Source: Erysipelothrix tonsillarum DSM 14972 (GTDB lineage Bacteria; Bacillota_I; Bacilli_A; Erysipelotrichales; Erysipelotrichaceae). From it: 64,000 bases of DNA. Each line of letters opens with the position of its first letter. Within the stretch, counting starts at the first letter, position 1. The position numbers and the translations under genes were made by a program. The notes under the pieces were generated by a model. That model was not told the origin of the DNA. It saw nothing but the letters and a program-made list of their open reading frames with translations, and ran no database searches. The stretch is from NCBI RefSeq assembly GCF_000373785.1, contig NZ_KB892377.1:124001-188000 (forward strand), in the 5' to 3' direction. Below are positions 26,378-35,737 of this stretch, piece by piece.

Positions 26378-27652
26378 ATGAAGGCATTAATTATTGGTGG
26401 TGCACGATCGGGAATCGGTTGTGCACGACTCCTTAATAAAGAAGGTTTTGATGTTACGCTGACGACCAATCAAGACTTTCCAGAACGACAAGAACTTGAA
26501 GCAATGGGGATTCATGTTTCGCTCAATGATCGTGATTTGAATCTCGTCGATGACTATGATTACGTCATTAAAAACCCAGGGATTCCAAATGATCATCCCT
26601 TGGTATCTCAATTTCAAACTGTATATAATGAAATTGAATGTGCATTTCAATATGCACCAGATGCTAAATTTTATGCTGTATCAGGTACTAATGGTAAAAC
26701 GACCACGACAACGTGTCTGCATGAGATGTTATTAAAAAAAGATTCGCATGCTTTGCTTGCGGGTAATGTTGGCTATGCATTAAGTGAAGCTGTTTATCAT
26801 GACGGAAATTATGCACGTGATGTTGCTTTAGAAATTTCGGCATTTCAAATGGAGGGAACCCCTTCTTTTGCGCCGGAGGTTTATGCTTTATTAAATTTAA
26901 GTCCAGATCATATGGATCGTTATAAGGCGGTCGATGATTATTACCAAGCGAAACTTAACATTCTTCCTAAGGTGAAAACATTTGTTCGTAATTGTGATGA
27001 TGCCAATATTATGCGTTTGACTCAAGATTATGAGGGGCTTGTATATAATGTATCCATCACGCACGAAGCAGATGTTTGTGTCAAATCAGGGTGGGTGTAT
27101 TTCTTAGATACGCCTTTGTTTGAAGTTTCGACGTTAAAACTTGTAGGGGAACACAACTTAATGAATGCAGCGTTTGCAGCGACCTTAGCGTTTTTGGCTG
27201 GGGTTGAAGTTGCATCGATTCAAGCAGTAATCCGTAGTTTTAGCGGTGTGGAACACCGTATTGAATTTGTTGATGAAATAGAGGGTGTGCGCTATTATAA
27301 TGATTCAAAAGCGACCAATCCGGAGTCTACTGAAGTATGCCTCAAAGCCTTCGACAAGCCAATTATTTTACTGGCAGGTGGCTTTGATAAGCATATATCA
27401 TTTGATCTACTTAAACCTTATCAAGATCGGCTTAAAGCACTCTATGTATTCGGTGAAAGTGCAGATCAGATTCAAACAGTATTTCCATTCGCAATTAAAG
27501 TGGATACGATGAAAACCGCATTTATTGAGGCAAAAGCAAATGCCGTAAAAGGGGATGTTATTGTCTTATCTCCGGCTTGTGCGAGCTACGATCAATTTGA
27601 AAATTTTGAGAATCGTGGTAACATATTTAAAGAATACGTTAAAACTCTCTAG
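26378..27652 (+). CDS. murD: UDP-N-acetylmuramoylalanine--D-glutamate ligase MurD
   Basis: MurD adds D-glutamate to UDP-MurNAc-L-Ala. The 424-residue ligase has an N-terminal Rossmann start ALIIGGARSGIGCARLL, the ATP loop SGTNGKTTTTTCLHEML, the central LNLSPDHMDRY and the C-terminal FSGVEHRIEFV and NDSKATNPEST motifs. The order mraY-murD is conserved, but ftsW, murG and the division genes that normally follow are not present. Its last codons form a terminator, which closes the dcw cluster here. Confidence 0.95.
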   Translation: MKALIIGGARSGIGCARLLNKEGFDVTLTTNQDFPERQELEAMGIHVSLNDRDLNLVDDYDYVIKNPGIPNDHPLVSQFQTVYNEIECAFQYAPDAKFYAVSGTNGKTTTTTCLHEMLLKKDSHALLAGNVGYALSEAVYHDGNYARDVALEISAFQMEGTPSFAPEVYALLNLSPDHMDRYKAVDDYYQAKLNILPKVKTFVRNCDDANIMRLTQDYEGLVYNVSITHEADVCVKSGWVYFLDTPLFEVSTLKLVGEHNLMNAAFAATLAFLAGVEVASIQAVIRSFSGVEHRIEFVDEIEGVRYYNDSKATNPESTEVCLKAFDKPIILLAGGFDKHISFDLLKPYQDRLKALYVFGESADQIQTVFPFAIKVDTMKTAFIEAKANAVKGDVIVLSPACASYDQFENFENRGNIFKEYVKTL

Positions 27653-27668
27653 TTAGAGTTTTTTCTTT
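27641..27668 (+). terminator. Intrinsic terminator overlapping the murD stop
   Basis: AAAACTCT (27641-27648) pairs with AGAGTTTT (27655-27662) around CTAGTT, then a T-rich tract. The murD stop codon is in the loop. Confidence 0.8.
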
Positions 27669-27712
27669 TGTGTTTTTCGTGTATCATATACGTGATGAGA
27701 CGAGGTGAATGT

Positions 27713-28000
27713 ATGAAAGATGATAATACACAACAATTTAAATTGTTACTAACATTAAGACTTCGTCAAATACATAATAATGGATTAGAAGGCGTTTCAT
27801 ATGATGATTTGTACCGCATGTTTACAACCTATGTATGGCGTCATAAAGAGCCAACACGGTTAAGTGAATTGGCCGATGATATTTTTAAAACAACGGATGA
27901 AGACGTTGTAAGATGGCTCGCAACAGAGTCGAAAATTAATGGCTTGAAATCATCTCTTGAAGACTATACAAATTTATTTGAGGATGAGGAGATTCAATGA
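27713..28000 (+). CDS. ComN-like post-transcriptional regulator family protein
   Basis: This 95-residue cytosolic protein is helical. Its core (GLEGVSYDDLYRMF, YVWRHKEPTRLSEL, DDIFKTTDEDVVRWL) follows the pattern of the ComN/YrzD family. In Bacillus ComN controls the location or stability of comE mRNA and is encoded near secDF. The gene overlaps the SecDF-like gene by 4 nt (ATGA), which supports that synteny. The ATG at 27713 follows GAGGTGA; the longer frame start lies in the upstream promoter region. Identification is by pattern and position, not search. Confidence 0.55.
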   Translation: MKDDNTQQFKLLLTLRLRQIHNNGLEGVSYDDLYRMFTTYVWRHKEPTRLSELADDIFKTTDEDVVRWLATESKINGLKSSLEDYTNLFEDEEIQ

Positions 28001-29709
28001 AAACAAAAGCTGAGTTAAGGGTTTCGTTTATCGTCATCATTGTTTCGGTTCTGGTGGGTTTTTTAACCATTACAACCGTTGGTAGATTAAATACGGGATT
28101 GGGATTTGGTCATGATGTCCGTCTTATTGTTGAGACGAAAGATCGGACTGGGTTGAATAATTTTCTTTCAAACCAAACACGTAATAATCGGGAATGGCGT
28201 AAACGAGTGATTGATACCAATCACTATGCGTTATCTTTTTCGGGTGTTGAAAATATTTCTGACTTAGTCAATAGTATTGAAGCTCATGTTTCGGACTTAG
28301 TTGTTTGGAATACGGGTACATTTGGTTCCGTGACAAAGTTAATTAGTACCCAAAGTTTTATCAGCTTATATTTGATTTTATTTATGGCTTTAACCGCAGG
28401 CTATTTTTGTTTTAGGTTTAGGTTTTTTGGCTGGATTGCAGGGATGGAGATTGTCATTAGCGTGATGTTATCGCTGCTTCTTGTTTCTCTGTTTGGTTAT
28501 CCATTTACAAAATCACTTTGGTATTCGGTTTTAATATCATTTATGATGCTTGTATACCAAAAACAAATGTATCTCTTGGATTCTGAAGGGCTGACATTGC
28601 ATGAAGTCGTGTCGTCACGTCAGGATATCCGTAAGCGTCACATACGTGTGTCGCTCCTCCATTCGGCATTTTATCTCATTTTTGGATTTGTAGCGGTGGT
28701 CTTAAATCGTTACGGTCTTATACGAACCGGATGGTATATGATCTTTTTAGGCTATATTGTCCTAATCCAGTTTCTTTTGTTTAATTTTGTATTTGAACGA
28801 TTTTTACTTAAAATTCCTGAATCGTCAAACTTTGTGCATTTTCAAAACATCAATGTCTTAAAAATGACGCAGCCAACACATTCGTTGTTTAAAAATACCG
28901 TTTCTGTGATGTTAGCAATTTTGTTGCTGAGCACGTTGTTTGCAATCCCAAAAGGCATTGACTTACATAAGGGGTGGGATTTTGCCAATCAAAATGTTCT
29001 TATTATGAACGATGCACGTTCTACGGCGTATCTTGAATTGCAAGCTACCTTATATGAAGTTGGGATTTTTGATAATCAATTGAGTTATGAGGTAACTGAG
29101 CAAGGTGATACATGGATTCACTTTGATGAAAATGTAACATCGAAACAACTCGGTGCTGCGGCCCGTGGTGTTAAAACAAAGTTTGATGTTAAAGGGACTT
29201 ATTATGATACCCATGAGAATTTATTCCCGCTTGAAGATGTTAATTTTTATTTGACGTTGGGCGTATTTATTCTGGCATCATGGATTATGGTAAGTTGTAT
29301 TTTTGGCTTTAAGCGGAGTGTGCTCATACCGATTCTGAGTGTGCTCTCGGCAGCGCTATTTGTTTTCTTAACAATGATTTATCATATAAAATGGAGTCGA
29401 GAGACGGTTTATATCGTCTGGACTATTCCAATGATTATCGGTTGTTATTACAGTTCGCAGTATTCACTAAATCGATTCTTTGATTTAGATCTGTTCGAAG
29501 CTGAATTTATTGACTCGTTAGTCTTAAATGTGATTCTCTTTGCGATTATATCGACACCGATTTTAATTATTATTCCGGTGCCAATTACGGTTGAGATGAT
29601 TGCGATTTTGATGATGATGATTTTCTCAATTTATTTAGCGTTAATTATTCTCTATTGTATTGCTTGGTTACTTAGAAGGTGGGTCCTAAAACGTGAACGA
29701 TATGCTTAA
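27997..29709 (+). CDS. Divergent SecDF-like membrane protein
   Basis: The 570-residue protein has twelve predicted helices in two 1+5 halves (about 10-29, 116-267; 300-321, 420-565), each with an outer domain after its first helix, exactly the SecDF plan. Remnants of the family signatures are TGLGFGHDVRLIVE (SecD GLDLxGG region) and GIDLHKGWDFANQNVLI (SecF GxDFxGG region). The gene lies between a comN-like gene and recJ, as does secDF in Bacillus. The helix-4 VDAN motif reads LVYQ and the helix-10 SIND motif reads YYSS, so the conserved aspartates are gone. SecDF aids protein export using proton flow; that activity is doubtful here. Confidence 0.65.
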   Translation: MKTKAELRVSFIVIIVSVLVGFLTITTVGRLNTGLGFGHDVRLIVETKDRTGLNNFLSNQTRNNREWRKRVIDTNHYALSFSGVENISDLVNSIEAHVSDLVVWNTGTFGSVTKLISTQSFISLYLILFMALTAGYFCFRFRFFGWIAGMEIVISVMLSLLLVSLFGYPFTKSLWYSVLISFMMLVYQKQMYLLDSEGLTLHEVVSSRQDIRKRHIRVSLLHSAFYLIFGFVAVVLNRYGLIRTGWYMIFLGYIVLIQFLLFNFVFERFLLKIPESSNFVHFQNINVLKMTQPTHSLFKNTVSVMLAILLLSTLFAIPKGIDLHKGWDFANQNVLIMNDARSTAYLELQATLYEVGIFDNQLSYEVTEQGDTWIHFDENVTSKQLGAAARGVKTKFDVKGTYYDTHENLFPLEDVNFYLTLGVFILASWIMVSCIFGFKRSVLIPILSVLSAALFVFLTMIYHIKWSRETVYIVWTIPMIIGCYYSSQYSLNRFFDLDLFEAEFIDSLVLNVILFAIISTPILIIIPVPITVEMIAILMMMIFSIYLALIILYCIAWLLRRWVLKRERYA

Positions 29710-31234
29710 TTCTTTATCACCCCTTGTACAACAAACACTTGAATCCATGCATTTATCAGATTCTCAAATGCAAGAGTTATTCAATCCATCGGATCACATT
29801 GTCACAAATGATGCGATTGACTCAATCATTCAATTTTATAAAAATGCTACGAAACTTATTGTTTGTGGTGATTATGATTGTGATGGTGTTTCTTCAACAA
29901 GTATTGCGGTGTTGCTCGCAAAGAAATGTAATATTGAGGTAGGTTACTATATTCCCAATCGACTTAAAGAGGGGTATGGTGTTTCCAAAGAAACAATTAC
30001 AATGGCTCATGAACGCGGTTATCGCGATGTCTTAATTATTGATAATGGTGTCAAGGCTCACGAAGAAATTGCCTATGCACAATCGTTGGGCATGAAAGTT
30101 GCAGTTGTGGATCATCATATTATTGATGAACCTATAAATACGGAGGCATTTTTGCATCCGGATGTATGCAGTCCATATGAAGCATCTATGTGTGCGAGCG
30201 GTTTGATTTTTTGTGTCGCGGAAACGATGGGGCTTGCTGATCAATACATGTTGTCACTTGCATGTACAGCAACCATTGCTGATGTGATGCCGTTATGGGG
30301 CAAGAACCGGGAATTGGTTCGCAATGGCTTAGTGGCGTTGAATCAAAATCAATTTTTACAATTTGATGCCTTGGTAAAACGTAACCGTTTCACCAATTAT
30401 TCTGCCAAATTATTATCATTCCAAGCCATTCCTAAGATTAATACCGTTGGGCGCTTGGGCGATTTAGCGAACGTAAATACTTTGGTTCAATATTTTACGA
30501 CCTCGGATGAAGCTGTCATCACATCATATGCGAAGCAACTATTTGAATTGAATCAATACCGTAAAGAACAGGGAAAAGCGCTAAAAGAAGTAGCGATGAA
30601 CCATGTTAATGATGATCCAATTCAAATTATTGTGGATAAGCGATTCCACGAAGGACTCTTGGGAATTGTTGCGAATCAGGTTGCACAAGAAACCATGAAA
30701 CCAACTTTGGTGCTTACGGAGTATGATAATGTTTTAAAAGGTAGTGCTCGCAGTATGACATTTTCATTGCAAGATATATTTACAAGTGTTGATCCGGACT
30801 ATTTTGTTGCAATGGGAGGTCATGATTTCGCATACGGGATGACTTTAAATAAAGCAACATTTGAATCCTTTAAAAGCGACTTGAATCAAGTCGTACGTGA
30901 TTTTGGTCCGTATGAAGGCCGTCGCGAGACGGTATTGGCTATTGATCCTTCCTTAATTACAAAGACGGCCCTTGATGAATTGCGTCAACTGGAACCGTTT
31001 GGTGAGGGTTTCAAAATGCCTCTGATTAGTTTACCAATTCCGCGTGACTTTCAATTATATAACCTGAATGGTTATGGTTATAAGTATGCTTTTAAAAATT
31101 TTCAATTGGATGAAGCGGTTTTTTTCTCGAAACAATTTCAAAAATATGAACTTCAAGCAGCACATCGTTTAATTGGAACCTTAGATTTAGACAGTCGCTC
31201 AAAAAATGCATTGTTCGTAGAAGATTTTGAATAA
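29693..31234 (+). CDS. recJ: Single-stranded-DNA-specific exonuclease RecJ, short form
   Basis: RecJ degrades 5'-ended single strands in recombination and repair. The 513-residue protein has the DHH phosphoesterase motifs VCGDYDCDGVSSTS, IIDNGVKAHEE and VVDHHIIDEP, then a DHHA1 domain with GLLGIVANQVAQE and AMGGHDFAYGMTL. It is shorter than Bacillus RecJ, lacking a long C-terminal extension. GTG 29693 overlaps the SecDF-like gene by 17 nt, with AGAAGGTGGG upstream, indicating coupled translation. The order secDF-recJ-apt-relA is conserved in Bacillus. Confidence 0.93.
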   Translation: MNDMLNSLSPLVQQTLESMHLSDSQMQELFNPSDHIVTNDAIDSIIQFYKNATKLIVCGDYDCDGVSSTSIAVLLAKKCNIEVGYYIPNRLKEGYGVSKETITMAHERGYRDVLIIDNGVKAHEEIAYAQSLGMKVAVVDHHIIDEPINTEAFLHPDVCSPYEASMCASGLIFCVAETMGLADQYMLSLACTATIADVMPLWGKNRELVRNGLVALNQNQFLQFDALVKRNRFTNYSAKLLSFQAIPKINTVGRLGDLANVNTLVQYFTTSDEAVITSYAKQLFELNQYRKEQGKALKEVAMNHVNDDPIQIIVDKRFHEGLLGIVANQVAQETMKPTLVLTEYDNVLKGSARSMTFSLQDIFTSVDPDYFVAMGGHDFAYGMTLNKATFESFKSDLNQVVRDFGPYEGRRETVLAIDPSLITKTALDELRQLEPFGEGFKMPLISLPIPRDFQLYNLNGYGYKYAFKNFQLDEAVFFSKQFQKYELQAAHRLIGTLDLDSRSKNALFVEDFE

Positions 31235-31238
31235 CTTG

Positions 31239-31247
31239 TGATATGAT
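31239..31247 (+). promoter_or_regulatory. Extended -10 promoter of the BIG2 protein gene
   Basis: TG (31239-31240), one base, TATGAT (31242-31247), just after the recJ stop. No convincing -35. Confidence 0.5.
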
Positions 31248-31272
31248 ATGACTATTGAATGGGAGGCGTCTT

Positions 31273-32904
31273 ATGATTAAAACCTTATTAGCTTCAGTAT
31301 TACTCATTAGTGGTGTTGGGCAAAATCCTCAATTAAATAAACAACCCATTACCCAAAAAATTCCTCCTACCGCACATCGTGTTGCTGCAACGCAAGATGA
31401 AATTGAACCGGTTAAGGATCCCATTAAAGTGAAACAAGGGAAGTATGAGTTATATGAAAACTCAAGCATGCAGATTGATTACACTTTAGAGGGTTTAAGT
31501 AAGCAAGCAACCGTTTCGTTTAAAAGTGAAAATCCAGACATTGTCAGTGTTTCGGAAACGGGTTTAATCTCTACGCATACAAAGGGATCATCCATTATTA
31601 CAATTATTGCTGTGGATGGTCAAGAAGAGTACACAAAAGAATTAAGTGTCAAAGTCATTACCCTTGATGGGACGATTAATTTCAAAAATAATGATGTGTA
31701 TATTAATCGCGGCTTTGAATATCAACTTGAATATACATTGAGCAATGACGCTATGAAAGAAAAAAGTATTATTTGGACATCTGAAAATACTGCGGTAGCT
31801 GATGTTGTGAATGGGAAAGTTACTGCGAAAGCGGCAGGAACTACAACAATTACTGCGCGGATTGGTGATATTACCGCTAGTGTAAAAGTCACTGTAACGA
31901 TTCCTCTCCGGGAAATTGAGTTTAACCCATCTGCTTTGACCCTTGTCTTGGAAGATGAAGTGGATATTCCGGATTTAATATTTGTGCCCTATGATACTAC
32001 CACATCACGCAATGCAACATACGTTTCTGAGGACAATGCTATTGTGACGGTTGAATCAGGTCGTTTAGTTGGTAAAAAAATTGGGAAAACGAAAGTGACG
32101 GCAACGGTAGGTGAACAGACGGCGGTACTCGAAGTGACGGTAAAGTCAAAACAGACGGATACCGGCGCTGATATCTTAAAACTTAAAGTAGATAAGGAAG
32201 AGGGAAACCGTCTGGTGCTTGTCACGGATAATATGAGTAAGGTTGAGAACCAACGTTATGCATTAACCCTTCCTGAAGAAATATTAAACGAATTTATTGC
32301 TAAGAATGATCAATCAGAAATTATTCTGGTTCTAGATGATGTCCTTCTAGAGAAAGACATGGAACATCTCGAATCGTTTATCATTCCCGAAGGGGTGATG
32401 AGCACACTAAAGGGTAAAGAATTGGCCGTGCACTTAGTTGATAAGCGTAATGTACCTCTTATAATTTATAATTTTAAGGGGGCGTACCCTCATGATGTTG
32501 ATTTGCGATTTAAAATTACTCAAATAACGGAGCAGTCACCATTGTATGAGCAACTATCAGGCCGTGCTTTTGAATTGCAGTTTGCGAATCAGGCACAGTT
32601 TGGAGAAGGTACATCGGTTGAACTTTCGGCAAAACTCATTGATTCAACATTTTCTCAAATGCATTTTATTTACGAACGCACAAACAAAAATGATCTTGAG
32701 TTTACCAACCAAGAGGTAGCGGTTTCTAATGAGGACCGTCTGAAGTTTTCGGTAACAAACAGTGATTACGTGATTACTTTTAATAAACTTGCGAAAACGG
32801 ATGATCATTTCATCATTATATCGCTTCTAATCATTGTATTGACCATCGTCGGTGGTAGCGGTTTTTTCTACTTCAATAAATACAAGAAAAAGAAAAAACT
32901 ATGA
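31273..32904 (+). CDS. Membrane-anchored BIG2-domain surface protein
   Basis: The 543-residue protein has a signal peptide (MIKTLLASVLLISGVG) and at least three BIG2-type immunoglobulin-like domains (about 45-300), with recurring VSVSETGLI, VADVVNGKVTAKAAGTT and VTVESGRLVGKKIGKT segments. A further beta-rich region follows (310-500). A C-terminal helix is followed by a lysine tail (KYKKKKKL), and there is no sortase motif. It is thus anchored by a C-terminal membrane helix with the domains outside. Binding partner is unknown. It interrupts the recJ-apt pair conserved in other Firmicutes. ATG 31273 follows GGGAGG. Confidence 0.85.
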   Translation: MIKTLLASVLLISGVGQNPQLNKQPITQKIPPTAHRVAATQDEIEPVKDPIKVKQGKYELYENSSMQIDYTLEGLSKQATVSFKSENPDIVSVSETGLISTHTKGSSIITIIAVDGQEEYTKELSVKVITLDGTINFKNNDVYINRGFEYQLEYTLSNDAMKEKSIIWTSENTAVADVVNGKVTAKAAGTTTITARIGDITASVKVTVTIPLREIEFNPSALTLVLEDEVDIPDLIFVPYDTTTSRNATYVSEDNAIVTVESGRLVGKKIGKTKVTATVGEQTAVLEVTVKSKQTDTGADILKLKVDKEEGNRLVLVTDNMSKVENQRYALTLPEEILNEFIAKNDQSEIILVLDDVLLEKDMEHLESFIIPEGVMSTLKGKELAVHLVDKRNVPLIIYNFKGAYPHDVDLRFKITQITEQSPLYEQLSGRAFELQFANQAQFGEGTSVELSAKLIDSTFSQMHFIYERTNKNDLEFTNQEVAVSNEDRLKFSVTNSDYVITFNKLAKTDDHFIIISLLIIVLTIVGGSGFFYFNKYKKKKKL

Positions 32905-32910
32905 TATAAT
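32902..32910 (+). promoter_or_regulatory. Extended -10 promoter of apt
   Basis: TG (32902-32903), one base, TATAAT (32905-32910), overlapping the stop codon of the upstream gene and 15 bp before the apt ribosome binding site. Confidence 0.65.
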
Positions 32911-32934
32911 AAGTAATGTACTTTGGAGGATGTT

Positions 32935-33447
32935 ATGGACTTAAAAAACTATATTGCAACAATTGATGATTTCCCGAAAGAGGGCATCAAGTTTCGAGAT
33001 ATTACCCCTTTAATGGCAAACGGCGATGCCTTTGCTGAAGCAACGCGTTTATTTGAAAGCTTTGCACGTAAAGTGGGTGCAGATGTGATTGTTGGACCTG
33101 AGTCACGAGGATTTATCTTCGGATGTCCAGTAGCCTATGCAATGAATATTGGATTTGTACCTGTTCGTAAACCGGGTAAATTACCACGTGAGACAGTAAG
33201 TTACAAATATGATTTAGAATATGGATCCAACGAACTCCATATCCATAAAGACGGTGTAAAACCAGGCCAGAAAGTTCTCATCATCGATGACTTGCTTGCA
33301 ACAGGTGGTACCGTAGAAGCTTCTGTAGCACTTATTGAAGAATTGGGCGCAGAAGTTGTGGGATGTGGTTTCCTCATCGAACTTGAAGATTTACATGGCC
33401 GCGATAAACTTGAGGGCTATGAAGTCTTTACAATTATGCAATACTAA
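32935..33447 (+). CDS. apt: Adenine phosphoribosyltransferase
   Basis: Apt salvages adenine with PRPP to AMP. The 170-residue protein has the family start [17 protein letters not shown], the PESRGFIFG segment, and the PRPP loop [19 protein letters not shown] 32935 follows GGAGG and is preferred to an in-frame TTG at the ribosome binding site. The conserved apt-relA order links purine salvage to the stringent response. Here a terminator lies between the two genes. Confidence 0.96.
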   Translation: MDLKNYIATIDDFPKEGIKFRDITPLMANGDAFAEATRLFESFARKVGADVIVGPESRGFIFGCPVAYAMNIGFVPVRKPGKLPRETVSYKYDLEYGSNELHIHKDGVKPGQKVLIIDDLLATGGTVEASVALIEELGAEVVGCGFLIELEDLHGRDKLEGYEVFTIMQY

Positions 33448-33471
33448 GAACGAAGATCCCTTCGTTCTTTT
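33446..33471 (+). terminator. Hairpin terminator after apt
   Basis: AAGAACGAAG (33446-33455) and CTTCGTTCTT (33460-33469) enclose ATCC. The T-run is short, so read-through into relA is likely. Confidence 0.7.
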
Positions 33472-33490
33472 ACAAATTTGGAGGTAGCCT

Positions 33491-35689
33491 ATGAGACAAT
33501 TTCAAGATATAAGTTTTGACATGATTCTCGAAGAAACGTCAAAATACATTACATCACCTGAAAATATTGAATTAATTACACATGCGTATAAATTTGCGGA
33601 AGAAAAACATTCAGGTCAATATCGTAAAAGTGGTGAACCGTATATTGTTCATATTTTGCATGTAGGTTATATTCTCTCGAATCTGGGTATGTCTCCAACA
33701 ACAATTGCGGCAGGATTGTTGCATGATGTTATTGAGGATTGTGACGTAAGTAAAGAAGAACTTGCTGAAGAATTTAACGATGAAATTGCAACACTTGTGG
33801 AAAGTGTTACTAAAATCGGAAATATTGAATTTAAAGATGAGAAAGAATATCTTGCAGCAAATCACCGTAAAATTTTTATTGCGATGGCGAAAGATGTTCG
33901 CGTTATTTTTATTAAACTCGTGGACCGATTACACAATATGCGTACGCTCCAATACCACAAACCCGAAAAGCAGAAAAAAATTGCGGCTGAAACACTTGAT
34001 GTCTATGCACCGATTGCCCACCGATTGGGACTTGGAGAAATTAAAAATGAATTGGAAGATCTAAGTTTTAGTTATCTTCATCGCGATAAGTATTATGAAA
34101 TCGCGCGCCTCGTCGATGATCGTAAAGCGGAACGCGATGCGCAAGTGACTCGCATGATTGAAGATATTGCGGAATTGCTTCTTGAAAACAATATTCGTTT
34201 CAATATTTTTGGTCGTTCAAAACACCTCTACTCAATTTATAAAAAAATGACCACCAAACATAAGCGCTTTGATGAAATTTTGGACTTGTTAGCAATTCGT
34301 ATTATTACGGAGTCCGAATTAAATTGCTATGAAATTCTTGGTCACATTCATGCAAATTATCGACCAATACCCGGTCGCCTCAAAGATTATATCGCAATGC
34401 CGAAAATGAATATGTATCAATCGCTCCATACTACTATTGTTGGAGAAGAGGGTGCCATTTTTGAAGTTCAAATTCGAACGAAACAAATGGATGAAATTGC
34501 CGAGCGCGGGGTTGCGGCGCATTGGCGTTATAAAGAAGGCAATACCAATCAAGAAGCGAATCAAAAGGAAATTGAAGATCGCCTTTCTTGGTTTAGAGAC
34601 ATTAATATCCTCACTGAGGGTGTGGATGAAAATGCTCAGGATTATATGAATGTACTGCAAAAAGATATCTTTGAAGCCAATGTTTATGTAATGACTCCTA
34701 AAGGGCGCGTCATTGGACTACCTAATGGGGCTACTCCGATTGATTTTGCCTATCGTGTTCATACGGAAGTAGGACATCAAACCGTAGGTGCGATTGTGAA
34801 TGGTACATTGGTACCACTGAATACACCGCTTAAAACAGGGGATGTCGTGCAGATTAAAACATCTAAACAGTCTACTCCAAGTGAAGATTGGCTTAAGGTG
34901 GTACAGACAACACATGCTCGTAATAAAATTCGTAGTTTCCTTTTAAAACAACAGATGGATAATCGTAAAGAAGTTGTGGATAAAGGGGAGGCGATGTTTA
35001 AGGAAGAGTGCAAACGTCGAGGCATTGATGAAAAGGAATTAAAAGCATCAAAACGTTTTGAAGGTGTCTACAATCAGTTTTCAGTTAATTCTTTTGATGA
35101 TTTGATGTATGCCATTGCTTCGAAGTCGTTATCCTTTGCAGCACTTTTTGAAAAGCTTGATCTCAATAAGAGCTTTAACGATGAAAACAGTAAAGTTGAA
35201 AAAGTGGTCGCACGAAGTGCAACGCAGCAAAGCAAATCCACAAGTAAATCGGGGGTCAGTGTTTCAGGTATTGATTCGATGATGATTGGCTTGAGTAACT
35301 GCTGTAATCCCGTTTATGGTGATGAAATTGTTGGATATGTAACTAAGGGGAATGGCGTTAAAGTTCACCGGAAAGATTGTCCAAACATCGCAAACGAAAC
35401 AGCACGACTTATTGATGTTCAGTGGGAAGAAAATCATGAACAAGGTGAATATGAAGCGGTGCTTCAAATTTTATCAACGGACCGCAATTTTTTACTCACA
35501 GATATTATAACCATTGCATCGCAATTAAAAGTCAGACTGAATGCAGTAAACTCAGAAATAAATGAGGACCGAATTCACGCAACTACAACGATGAGAGCGG
35601 TTGTACGAGACGCGGAACATCTCAAAGCCTTGATTGCCAATCTTCGTAAGGTTGACAGTGTGATTCGTGTTGATCGTATTACTTTGTAA
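33491..35689 (+). CDS. relA: Bifunctional (p)ppGpp synthetase/hydrolase RelA/SpoT (Rel)
   Basis: Rel makes and degrades the alarmone (p)ppGpp in amino acid starvation. The 732-residue protein has an HD hydrolase domain (HDVIEDCDVS near residue 78 and LVDRLHNMRTL), the synthetase domain (GRSKHLYSIYKKM, RLKDYIAMPKMNMYQSLHT), a TGS domain (about 395-455, VYVMTPKGRVIGLPNGATP) and a C-terminal zinc-finger/ACT region (CCNPVYGDEIVGYVTKG). The intact HD residues suggest both activities. The usual synthetase wording PKxNGYQSLH reads PKMNMYQSLH here. RBS GGAGGTAG precedes ATG 33491. Confidence 0.96.
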   Translation: MRQFQDISFDMILEETSKYITSPENIELITHAYKFAEEKHSGQYRKSGEPYIVHILHVGYILSNLGMSPTTIAAGLLHDVIEDCDVSKEELAEEFNDEIATLVESVTKIGNIEFKDEKEYLAANHRKIFIAMAKDVRVIFIKLVDRLHNMRTLQYHKPEKQKKIAAETLDVYAPIAHRLGLGEIKNELEDLSFSYLHRDKYYEIARLVDDRKAERDAQVTRMIEDIAELLLENNIRFNIFGRSKHLYSIYKKMTTKHKRFDEILDLLAIRIITESELNCYEILGHIHANYRPIPGRLKDYIAMPKMNMYQSLHTTIVGEEGAIFEVQIRTKQMDEIAERGVAAHWRYKEGNTNQEANQKEIEDRLSWFRDINILTEGVDENAQDYMNVLQKDIFEANVYVMTPKGRVIGLPNGATPIDFAYRVHTEVGHQTVGAIVNGTLVPLNTPLKTGDVVQIKTSKQSTPSEDWLKVVQTTHARNKIRSFLLKQQMDNRKEVVDKGEAMFKEECKRRGIDEKELKASKRFEGVYNQFSVNSFDDLMYAIASKSLSFAALFEKLDLNKSFNDENSKVEKVVARSATQQSKSTSKSGVSVSGIDSMMIGLSNCCNPVYGDEIVGYVTKGNGVKVHRKDCPNIANETARLIDVQWEENHEQGEYEAVLQILSTDRNFLLTDIITIASQLKVRLNAVNSEINEDRIHATTTMRAVVRDAEHLKALIANLRKVDSVIRVDRITL

Positions 35690-35737
35690 TTGCAATAACG
35701 CAGGCATTGTGTTAAAGTAATATCATATTCGAAGATC

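Noticed and set aside
27997-29709. Polysaccharide or generic transporter as the identity of the 12-helix protein
   Set aside because: Two-half 1+5 topology, GxDF-type remnants and the comN-recJ position fit SecDF better, though this is not proven.
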